Shown: one piece after another, positions 5,807 through 12,996 of the stretch | How the letters are laid out: the number at the start of each line of letters is the position of its first letter | Numbering within the stretch: the first letter of the stretch is position 1 | From: Anaeromyxobacteraceae bacterium | GTDB taxonomy: Bacteria > Myxococcota > Myxococcia > Myxococcales > Anaeromyxobacteraceae | Assembly (NCBI GenBank): GCA_027349605.1 | Contig: DAIEMM010000465.1 | Span: forward strand, 1 to 14,191 | DNA length: 14,191 nt | Reading direction: 5' to 3' | Program-made: the position numbers and the translations under genes | Notes under the pieces: model-generated | Database searches by the model: none | What the model was told of the DNA's origin: nothing | The model's input: only the letters and a program-made list of their open reading frames with translations

Positions 5807-6956
5807 CTCGAGTTCCTCCAGCGGCGATGGAGCAGGTCACGCGTTGCCAATCGACCGGAGCCTGCGAAATTTCTTCACGAACATCGCCCGCGTGAGCGTG
5901 ACGCGCCCGGGCCAGGCGCTCTTCTTCGCCAAGACCGTGTTCCGGCAGATCCGGGCCGCTCGGGTCCGCGCGAGACATGCGCGAGACGGCCTGACCGTCC
6001 CCCCCATCGTGATCTTCAGCATCACGAACCGGTGCAACCTCCGGTGCCGCGGCTGCTACGCCCAGGCCATTCACGGCGGCTCCCGGGACGAGCTGAGCAC
6101 TGACGAGGTGCGAAGCATCATCGGCCAGGCGACGGAGCTCGGCGTGTCGTTCTTCGTCATCGCCGGCGGCGAGCCCCTGGTGCGGCCGGAGATCATGGAC
6201 ATCGCCCGCGACCACCCGGATGCCGTATTCCTCCTCGCCACGAACGGCACGCTCCTCGACCGCCGGATGGTCGGAGGGCTTCTGGAGAAGCGGAACGTGG
6301 TGCCCATCCTCAGCATGGAAGGACACCAGGGTGAGACGGACGACCGTCGCGGCAAGGGCATCCACGAGCGGCTGCGGAACACGATGCGCGATCTCAAGAA
6401 GGCGGGGGCCTTCTTCGCCGTGTCCCTCACCGTGACCCGGGCGAACTTCGACGTCGTCACCCACTCCGACTTCGTCCAGGAGACCATCGACGCAGGCTGT
6501 CGCTTCTTCCTGTTCCTGGAGTACACGCCCATCGCCCCCGACACGGAGAGGTGGGTGATCACCGACGAGCAGCGGGCGGCGATGAAGGCCCTCGTGGCCG
6601 GCCTCCGCCAGCGATTCGACGCCGTCTTCATCGCCGTTCCCTGGGACGAGGAGGAGCAGGGCGGATGCCTCGCCGCGGGGCGCGGATTCGTGCACATCAG
6701 CCCGACCGGCAACGTGGAGCCGTGCCCGTTCGCTCCCTACTCGGACGTGAGTCTGAAGAACGTGCCCCTGAAGGAGGCGCTGAAGTCCCGGTTCCTCGCC
6801 GCGATGCGGGAGAAGCACGGATCCTTCGAGAACCCGGCCGGCGCCTGTGCGCTGTGGAGCAATCGGGATCAGGTCCAGGCGCTGCTTCATCCAGCACGGG
6901 ATGCCGAGCGGGCTGACCCGGCCCCGAAGGCACGCCTCCCCGTCATCGCAGACTGA
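5763..6956 (+). CDS. radical SAM protein with C-terminal auxiliary-cluster cysteines
   Basis: A radical SAM enzyme of up to 397 residues. The 4Fe-4S motif is C91-x3-C95-x2-C98 (TNRCNLRCRGCYA), followed by a GGEP motif (135-138) that contacts SAM. C-terminal cysteines C302, C321 (in GNVEPCPF) and C362 suggest a Twitch/SPASM-like auxiliary cluster domain. The substrate is unknown; related proteins modify peptides or small molecules. The start is uncertain. ATG 5763 has AGGA 8 nt upstream but overlaps the small antisense ORF, and residues 1-27 look unconserved. TTG 5844, preceded by GGAGCAGG, would begin the protein at LPIDRSLRNFF, where I expect family similarity to start. The gene probably shares a transcript with the beta-barrel gene and is convergent with the right-hand operon. 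Confidence 0.9.
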   Translation: MRLTRRMDSESQHFISSSSSGDGAGHALPIDRSLRNFFTNIARVSVTRPGQALFFAKTVFRQIRAARVRARHARDGLTVPPIVIFSITNRCNLRCRGCYAQAIHGGSRDELSTDEVRSIIGQATELGVSFFVIAGGEPLVRPEIMDIARDHPDAVFLLATNGTLLDRRMVGGLLEKRNVVPILSMEGHQGETDDRRGKGIHERLRNTMRDLKKAGAFFAVSLTVTRANFDVVTHSDFVQETIDAGCRFFLFLEYTPIAPDTERWVITDEQRAAMKALVAGLRQRFDAVFIAVPWDEEEQGGCLAAGRGFVHISPTGNVEPCPFAPYSDVSLKNVPLKEALKSRFLAAMREKHGSFENPAGACALWSNRDQVQALLHPARDAERADPAPKARLPVIAD

Positions 6957-6961
6957 TGGAG

Positions 6962-6979
6962 CGGGGCGTCGCTGCCCCG
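6962..6979. terminator. GC-rich hairpin between convergent genes
   Basis: CGGGGC and GCCCCG are separated by 6 nt, just after the radical SAM stop and just after the end of the leftward small ORF. There is no T-tract on either side, so this is a weak, possibly bidirectional terminator candidate. Confidence 0.4.
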
Positions 6980-6983
6980 GTGT

Positions 6984-7088
6984 CTACCGGACGAGCCCGA
7001 CCACCGCGAGGACGACCACGACCGTGATGAGCAGGACCATCTGCACGCGCCTCGCACGTCGAGTGGCGTCCGATTCGCAGCAGTTCAT
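6984..7088 (-). CDS. 34-residue Cys-Cys/single-TM small protein
   Basis: A short ORF starting at ATG 7088 with AGGAGG 5 nt upstream, one of the best ribosome-binding sites in the window. The peptide begins MNCCESDATRRARRV and continues as one hydrophobic helix (residues about 17-33, VLLITVVVVLAVVGLV), ending in Arg. The basic cluster before the helix predicts the Cys-Cys end faces the cytoplasm. A second copy with the same length and about 74% nucleotide identity lies at 5702-5806; the third-position bias between them supports real coding. It follows the cupredoxin gene by 46 bp, making it the last gene of the copper operon. Adjacent cysteines could bind Cu(I) or other soft metals near CopB; that is inference. 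I do not recognise a family. Confidence 0.75.
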   Translation of the reverse strand: MNCCESDATRRARRVQMVLLITVVVVLAVVGLVR

Positions 7089-7134
7089 GTGGGCCTCCTG
7101 GAGGACCAATCTCGACGGCATGCGGACGTCGCTC

Positions 7135-7596
7135 TCATTCTTCGACCCGGAATACTCCAGTCTTCTTCCCGGGAAGGCATTCGATGGGAAACTCCCCTAC
7201 CCGGGAGGTGACGAAGGTCTCCGTCACCTGCTTGCCGAGTGGCAGGCGCCTCCAGACGAGAAATTCATCCAGCGTGAACATGTCCGTACACATGTCCTTG
7301 GTGTGCCTCACCAGGACCAGGCGGATCCGTTCGCCCTTCCTGGCCACGATGACCGCCGGCTGAAACCCATCGTCGGTGATGGAGAGCTGGATGACTCGGC
7401 CCCGTTCCTCGTCCGCCTTGTCGGCCGGGCGAGGCGCCGTCGTGGCTGGGGCGCCGCTGGGGGCCGCGCCGTGGTTGTGCTGGGCATCGGCGGTCGCTGC
7501 GCTCCCGAGCAGGGCTCCGACGAGCGAGAGGAGCCCCATCCGGAGCCATGGACGCCACTCACTCGTTCCACGTCTCGAAGCCTCGCCACGCTTCAC
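7135..7596 (-). CDS. secreted cupredoxin-fold protein
   Basis: A 153-residue protein. I chose GTG 7596 because it overlaps the copB stop as GTGA, which couples translation. ATG 7539 (MGLLSLVGALL) is an alternative that still keeps a signal peptide. The leader has basic residues and RRG, a hydrophobic core at 21-35 and cleavage near ADA-Q39. Residues 39-62 are a His/Ala/Pro linker. Residues 68-153 match the EfeO-type cupredoxin domain: ITDDGFQPAVIVARKGERIRLVL, then KDMC103, an LPLGKQV turn and a GEFPIEC140 strand. Cys140 sits where a type 1 copper Cys lies, but no His or Met follows it and Cys103 occupies the usual first-His region. It may therefore bind Cu(I) through cysteines rather than form a blue-copper site. 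It may act as periplasmic acceptor for CopB or donor to CusBA. Confidence 0.85.
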   Translation of the reverse strand: MKRGEASRRGTSEWRPWLRMGLLSLVGALLGSAATADAQHNHGAAPSGAPATTAPRPADKADEERGRVIQLSITDDGFQPAVIVARKGERIRLVLVRHTKDMCTDMFTLDEFLVWRRLPLGKQVTETFVTSRVGEFPIECLPGKKTGVFRVEE

Positions 7597-9644
7597 AGGC
7601 GCACCCGTCTCAGCAGCTGCGCGTTCAGCGCGACGATGACCGTGCTCGCCGACATGAGCACGGCGCCGACCGCTGGCTGCAGCAGGAACCCCACCGGGGC
7701 CAGGACACCCGCCGCGAGCGGAATCGCGACGATGTTGTAGCCCGCGGCCCACCAGAGGTTCTGGATCATCTTCCGGTACGTGGCCTTGCTGAGCGCGATG
7801 ATCCGCGGGACTGCACGGGGGTCGCTACGGACCAGGACGACGTCACCGGCCTCGACCGCGACGTCGGTGCCGGCACCCATGGCGATGCCGACGTCGGCGG
7901 CCACGAGTGCCGGGGCATCGTTCACTCCGTCCCCGACCATGGCGACGCGGTGCCCGCCGCGGCGCAAGTCCTCGATGGTCTTGGCCTTCTGCTCCGGCAG
8001 AACCTCGGCATGGACGTCGTCGATCCCGAGTTCCTTTCCCACGGCCCCTGCCACGGCCCGGGCATCCCCGGTCAACATCGAGACCCGGATGCCCGCGGCG
8101 TGCAGGGAGCGAATCGCCTCGGCGGACTCGGGACGCACGGCGTCGGCCACCGCGAGAGCCGCTCTCGTGGACCCGTCGGTGACGAGGTAGATGACGGCCT
8201 CGCCTCGTCCGGCCGCCTCCTCCGCGAACCGGGCGAGGTCGGATGGCACGTCAGCGGTGATCCCCTTCAGGAGATTCGGCCCCCCCACCATCCACTCGGT
8301 ACCTTCGACGGTGGCTCGGACCCCCTGTCCAGGAATGGCCGAGAAGGCCGTGGCCACGGGAATCGCCAGGTTCCGATCGGTGGCCGTTCGCACCACGGCG
8401 CGCGCGACCGAGTGCTCGGAGTCTCGCTCGACGGCCGCAGCGATCCGGAGGGCTTCCTCCTCGTTCGTCCCCCCGACCACTCGGACGCCGACGATCCGGT
8501 GCTGACCAAGCGTCAGTGTCCCCGTCTTGTCGAAGACCACCTCGTCCAGCCGGCTAGCCTCCTCGAGCCCTCGCCGGTCGCGCACGAGGAGACCGGCACG
8601 GGCCGCGACGGTCGTCGAGATCGCGATGACGAGCGGGATGGCAAGGCCGAGCGCGTGAGGACAGGCGATGACGAGTACCGTCACCACTCGCTCCACGACG
8701 AATGCTCCCTCGGCGCCGGCCGCGATCCAAGCGACGGCCGTGACCGCTGCCGAGGCGATGGCCACCCCGGTCAGGATCAACGCGGCTCTATCCGCGAGCG
8801 CCTGCGCCCGGGACCGGGACGCCTGCGCGTGCTCCACCAAGCTCATGATGCGGGCGAGCGCCGTCCCCTCCCCTGTTCCGGTGACCTCGATTCGAAGTGA
8901 TCCCGACCCACTCACGGTCCCCGCGATCACCTTGGCGCCGGGGCCCTTCGGCACCGGACGCGACTCTCCGGTGATCATCGACTCGTCCACGCTGCTTTCG
9001 CCGTACTTCACGATCCCGTCCGCGGGCACGCTTGCCCCGGGTCGCACCAGGACGAGGTCGCCTGAGCGGAGGCTATCGAGCGGGACTTCCTCCTCGCGGT
9101 CCGCCGCGAAGCGCCAGGCCGTTCGCGGCAGCAAGCTGGCGAGCGCCTTGAGCGCACCCCTCGCCTGGCCGATCGAGCGCATCTCGATCCAGTGACCGAG
9201 GAGCATGATGGTGACGAGCGTCGCCAGCTCCTCCCAGAGGGGCATCCCGGGAAACCCCGCCGTGACGGCCAGGCTGAACCCGAAGGCGACCGTGATGGCG
9301 AGCGCGATGAGCGTCATCATCCCGGGGAGCCGGGAGCGGAGCTCACGAACGGCACCCTCGAGGAAGGTCCAGCCACCGTAGAGGAACACCACCGTCCCGA
9401 GAACGGGCGGAAGAAGCGTCGACCCGGGGAAGGCCAGCTGCTTCCACCCGAGGGCCGACGGCACCATGTGGCCGAAGGCGAGGATCGGGAGCGTCAGGAC
9501 GAGGCTGACCCAGAACCGCCGTCGAAACATCTCGACGCTGTGCCCTTCATGGCGGTCGTGCTTCGGTCCAGCCGCGGCAGCCTCGTGGCCGCCGTGGCCG
9601 CTCGCTTTCTCGCTCGAGGCATGGTGCCCGTGCGCTTGATCCAT
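7593..9644 (-). CDS. copB: CopB-type (CPH motif) copper P1B-ATPase
   Basis: A 683-residue P1B ATPase that exports copper from the cytosol. ATG 9644 is chosen because GGAGGT lies 6 nt upstream. Residues 1-36 hold eight histidines and no CxxC domain, as in CopB enzymes. Later motifs in order are TGES (225-228, actuator), C328-P-H330 in TM6 (P1B-3 signature), D372-KTGT (phosphorylation), SEH411 (nucleotide binding), GDGVNDAP (571-578), and the TM7/TM8 motifs YN (636-637) and MSASTVIVALNA (664-675). The His of the usual SEHP motif is kept but Pro is Ser. The gene lies 29 bp after cusA and overlaps the cupredoxin start. CPH enzymes are described for Cu(I), Cu(II) or Ag(I); which applies here is not visible. 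Confidence 0.97.
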   Translation of the reverse strand: MDQAHGHHASSEKASGHGGHEAAAAGPKHDRHEGHSVEMFRRRFWVSLVLTLPILAFGHMVPSALGWKQLAFPGSTLLPPVLGTVVFLYGGWTFLEGAVRELRSRLPGMMTLIALAITVAFGFSLAVTAGFPGMPLWEELATLVTIMLLGHWIEMRSIGQARGALKALASLLPRTAWRFAADREEEVPLDSLRSGDLVLVRPGASVPADGIVKYGESSVDESMITGESRPVPKGPGAKVIAGTVSGSGSLRIEVTGTGEGTALARIMSLVEHAQASRSRAQALADRAALILTGVAIASAAVTAVAWIAAGAEGAFVVERVVTVLVIACPHALGLAIPLVIAISTTVAARAGLLVRDRRGLEEASRLDEVVFDKTGTLTLGQHRIVGVRVVGGTNEEEALRIAAAVERDSEHSVARAVVRTATDRNLAIPVATAFSAIPGQGVRATVEGTEWMVGGPNLLKGITADVPSDLARFAEEAAGRGEAVIYLVTDGSTRAALAVADAVRPESAEAIRSLHAAGIRVSMLTGDARAVAGAVGKELGIDDVHAEVLPEQKAKTIEDLRRGGHRVAMVGDGVNDAPALVAADVGIAMGAGTDVAVEAGDVVLVRSDPRAVPRIIALSKATYRKMIQNLWWAAGYNIVAIPLAAGVLAPVGFLLQPAVGAVLMSASTVIVALNAQLLRRVRL

Positions 9645-9673
9645 GATCGGACCTCCGTGCCCGACCGCCCTCG

Positions 9674-12600
9674 TTACGCGGCAGCGGGTACGCCCTCGGG
9701 AGCAGCCCCGGCGTCGTGCTGGGCGGCGCCCGTCGGCGTGGGCGGACCCTTCGGCAAACTCTTGCCCTTCCACAGGTCGTAGACCGCCGGGTAGACGAGC
9801 AGTTCCAGGATGAAGGACGTCACGAGCCCGCCCACCATGGGGGCGGCGATGCGCTTCATCACGTCGGCGCCCGTGCCGGTGGACCACATGATGGGCAGGA
9901 GGCCCATGAACGCAGCAGACACCGTCATCATCTTGGGACGGATCCGCTTCACCGCGCCGTGGACGATGGCCTCGGCGAGGTCCCCGCGGGTGTTCATGAG
10001 TCCGCGCTTCTTCATGTCGTCGTACGACAGGTCGAGGAAGAGCAGCATGAAGACCCCGGTCTCCGCGTCGAGCCCCATGAGGGCAATCATCCCGACCCAG
10101 GCGGCGATCGAGACGTTGTAGCCGAGCGCCCACATTAGCCAGACCGCGCCGATGGCCGAGAAGGGGACTGCCATCATGACGATGCCCGCCTTGGCTGCCG
10201 ACTTCGTGTTCATGTACAGCAGGGCGAAGATGAGAACGACAGTGATGGGGAGAACGAGCTTCAAGCGCTCCCGCACCCGCAGCATGTTCTCGTACTGCCC
10301 GCTCCAGGTGAGCGAATAGCCGGTAGGGGTCTTGACGGCCGCGGCTACCGCCTTCTTGGCCTCATCGACGTAGGAGCCTATGTCGATCTTCGACGTGTCG
10401 AAATCTACGTAGACGTAGCCTGCGAGCAGCCCGTTCTCGTTTCGGATCATCGACGGCCCCGAGACGAGGAGCACGTCGGCGATCTCCTCCATGGGGATCT
10501 GGCCGCCCTTGGGGAGCGGCAGGAGCACCCGCTTCAGCGCGTCGAGGTCCTCGCGGTAGTCACGCTGGTAGCGCACGTTGATGGAGTAGCGTTCGCGCCC
10601 CTCCACCGTGACGCCCTGCTCGTCGCCGCCCACCGCGGTCATCACCATCATGTTTGCGTCGTCGACGGAGAGACCGTACCGTGCGAGCTGGTCGCGCTTC
10701 AGCACGAAGTCGAGGAAGTACCCTCCAGCCACTCGCTCGGCGAACACGCTACGAGTGTCCGGAATCTTCCGGAGCGCCGCCTCGATCTCGAGGCCGATGC
10801 GCTCGATCTCCGGCAGCTTCGCGCCCGAAACCTTGATACCGATGGGCGTGCGAATGCCCGTGGAGAGCATGTCGAGCCGTCCCTTGATGGGCATGGTCCA
10901 GGCGTTGGAAATGCCCGGGATCTGCAGGGCCGCGTTCATCTCGTTCTTCAGCTCCTCCTCGGGAATGCGGTCGCGCCAGAACGGACGCAGCGGGACCTTC
11001 AGCCAATCCGGCGCCCAGGAGGAGTACCAGCGGGGCTTCTCGCGCCACTCCGACTCGGGCTTCAGGACGATCGTGGTCTCCATCATCCCGAACGGCGCGG
11101 GGTCGGTGGAGGAGTTGGCGCGTCCCGCCTTTCCGAAGACGCTCTGCACTTCCGGGAAGGTGCGGAGGATCTTGTCCTGGAGCTGCAGGGCGGCCTGGGC
11201 CTCGGCGACCGACATGCCCGGCTGCACCGCAGACGGCATGTAGAGGATGGTCCCCTCGTTGAGCGGGGGCATGAACTCGGAGCCGAGCCGGAGGTAGACC
11301 GGGATGGTCGCGACCACGAGGAGCATGCTCGCGGCGATGACGGACTTGGGGTGGCGGAGCACGAATCGGCAGGGACCCTCGTAGACCCGGTGCAGCGCCT
11401 TGCTGATGGGGTGCTTCTCCTCCGAGTAGTACGTGCCCACGACGGCCTGGGTGGCGAGCCAGGCGAGCGCCTTCGGCTTGAACCGGAAGGGCTCGATGCG
11501 CGCGAAGAGCATGCGCATGGCCGGATCGAGCGTGACCGCCAGCAACGCGGCGATGGCCATGGCCAGGTTCTTGGAAATGGCAAGCGGCCGGAAGAGGCGC
11601 CCCTCCTGGTCCACGAGCGTGAAGACCGGCATGAAGGCGACCGCGATCACGAGCAACGAGAAGAAGACCGCCGGTCCCACCTCCAGAAGGGCCTCGAGCC
11701 TCACCTTGTGGAAGTCGCCCTTCGAGCCATCCGCCTGCCAGTGGTGGATCTTGTTGTAGGCGTTCTCGACCTCCACGATGGCGCCGTCCACGAGCACGCC
11801 GATGGAGATGGCGATGCCGGCGAGCGACATGAGGTTCGCCCCCATTCCCATCGCGTACATGGGGATGAAGGCGAGCGCAACCGACACCGGGATGGTGACG
11901 ATGGGGATGATCGCCGACGGGATGTGCCAGAGGAAGATCAGGATCACGATCGAGACGATGATGATCTCCTCGATGAGCTTGTGCTTCACCGTGGTGATCG
12001 CCTCGCCGATGAGCCCCGACCGGTCGTAGGTGGTCACCACCTCGACGCCGTTGGGGAGGGACGACTTCAGATCTTCCAGCTTGGCCTTCACGCGATCGAT
12101 GACGTTGAGCGCGTTCTCGCCCTGGCGCATCACGACGATGCCCCCGACCACGTCGCCCTGGCCGTCCATGTCAGCGACGCCGCGGCGGATCTCGGGGCCG
12201 AGCGCCACCGTGGCCACGTCCTTCACCTGGATGGGCGTGCCGCCCTCGGCCTTGAGGACGAGCTTCTCCAGGTCCGAGATCGACTTCACGTAGCCGCGAC
12301 CGCGAACCATGTACTCGCGACCGGAGAGCTCGACGAGGCGCCCGCCCACGTCGTTGTTCCCCCTGCGCACGGCGGTGATCACCGCCTCGAGGGGCAGCTT
12401 GTAGGCGGCCAGCTTCGTGGGGCTGACCGTGATCTGGTACTGGCGGACCTTTCCTCCGACCGTCGCCACCTCCGAGACGCCCGGCACCGACTGGATGGCG
12501 TAGCGCAGGAACCAGTCCTGGTAGGAGCGCAGCTCGTCCGAGCTGTGGAGGCCGCTGCGATCGACCAGCGCGTACTGGAACACCCACCCCACGCTGGTGG

Positions 12601-12994
12601 CATCCGGTCCGAGCTCGGTCTTCACGCCGGCGGGGAGCTGGCCAGTGATCTTGGAAAGGTACTCGAGGACACGGGTGCGGGCCCAGTAGGGGTCAGTGCC
12701 GTCCTCGAAGATCACGTAGACGTAGCTGAAGCCGAAGTCGGAGAACCCGCGGATCGCCTTCACCTTCGGCGCGCCGAGCAGCGCCGTGGTGATGGGATAG
12801 GTAACCTGGTCCTCGATGATGTCGGGGCTTCGATCCCACCGGGAGTAGACGATGACCTGGGTATCGGAGAGGTCGGGCAGCGCGTCGAGCGGGATGTTCC
12901 GCATCGTGTAGACGCTCATCGCGAGCAGGACCATCGTCCCGGCGATGACCAGGAACCGGTTCTCCGCGGAGAAGCGGATGATCCTCTGGATCAT
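9674..12994 (-). CDS. cusA: CusA/CzcA-family heavy-metal RND efflux pump
   Basis: A 1106-residue inner-membrane RND pump, slightly longer than CusA of E. coli. The start is ATG 12994 (MIQRIIRFSAENRFLV), the standard N-terminus leading into TM1; more upstream in-frame codons would overlap cusB. Landmarks are LPDLSDTQVIVY (39-50), DFGFSYVYVIFEDGTD (86-101), TM4 with the proton-relay Asp403 in VDGAIVEVEN, FGMMETT (635-641), DMLSTG (708-713) and TM10-12 (911-1070). The Met residues in FGMMETT and DMLSTG fall in motifs that hold copper-binding Met573 and Met623 in CusA, favouring Cu/Ag over Zn/Co. I could not place the third Met confidently. It is separated from cusB by 2 bp, so translation is probably coupled. 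The Ala/Pro/Gly tail (1080-1106) is extra. Confidence 0.97.
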   Translation of the reverse strand: MIQRIIRFSAENRFLVIAGTMVLLAMSVYTMRNIPLDALPDLSDTQVIVYSRWDRSPDIIEDQVTYPITTALLGAPKVKAIRGFSDFGFSYVYVIFEDGTDPYWARTRVLEYLSKITGQLPAGVKTELGPDATSVGWVFQYALVDRSGLHSSDELRSYQDWFLRYAIQSVPGVSEVATVGGKVRQYQITVSPTKLAAYKLPLEAVITAVRRGNNDVGGRLVELSGREYMVRGRGYVKSISDLEKLVLKAEGGTPIQVKDVATVALGPEIRRGVADMDGQGDVVGGIVVMRQGENALNVIDRVKAKLEDLKSSLPNGVEVVTTYDRSGLIGEAITTVKHKLIEEIIIVSIVILIFLWHIPSAIIPIVTIPVSVALAFIPMYAMGMGANLMSLAGIAISIGVLVDGAIVEVENAYNKIHHWQADGSKGDFHKVRLEALLEVGPAVFFSLLVIAVAFMPVFTLVDQEGRLFRPLAISKNLAMAIAALLAVTLDPAMRMLFARIEPFRFKPKALAWLATQAVVGTYYSEEKHPISKALHRVYEGPCRFVLRHPKSVIAASMLLVVATIPVYLRLGSEFMPPLNEGTILYMPSAVQPGMSVAEAQAALQLQDKILRTFPEVQSVFGKAGRANSSTDPAPFGMMETTIVLKPESEWREKPRWYSSWAPDWLKVPLRPFWRDRIPEEELKNEMNAALQIPGISNAWTMPIKGRLDMLSTGIRTPIGIKVSGAKLPEIERIGLEIEAALRKIPDTRSVFAERVAGGYFLDFVLKRDQLARYGLSVDDANMMVMTAVGGDEQGVTVEGRERYSINVRYQRDYREDLDALKRVLLPLPKGGQIPMEEIADVLLVSGPSMIRNENGLLAGYVYVDFDTSKIDIGSYVDEAKKAVAAAVKTPTGYSLTWSGQYENMLRVRERLKLVLPITVVLIFALLYMNTKSAAKAGIVMMAVPFSAIGAVWLMWALGYNVSIAAWVGMIALMGLDAETGVFMLLFLDLSYDDMKKRGLMNTRGDLAEAIVHGAVKRIRPKMMTVSAAFMGLLPIMWSTGTGADVMKRIAAPMVGGLVTSFILELLVYPAVYDLWKGKSLPKGPPTPTGAAQHDAGAAPEGVPAAA

Positions 12995-12996
12995 CG

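Noticed and set aside
5415..6890. Minus-strand 491-codon open frame antisense to the radical SAM gene
   Set aside because: It is a GC-rich mirror frame with no recognisable domain and conflicts with a clear radical SAM protein.
5702..7088. The repeated micro-ORF pair as a transposon remnant or RNA/terminator repeat
   Set aside because: There are no terminal inverted repeats or target duplications, and the differences follow codon positions on the minus strand, favouring peptide coding.
7597..7752. Upstream open extension of the cupredoxin frame
   Set aside because: It is a shadow of the copB 3' end; the GTGA overlap start precedes a proper signal peptide.
9645..10133. Upstream open extension of the copB frame into cusA
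   Set aside because: It is a shadow of the cusA 3' end; the GGAGGT site and His-rich N-terminus fix the start at 9644.
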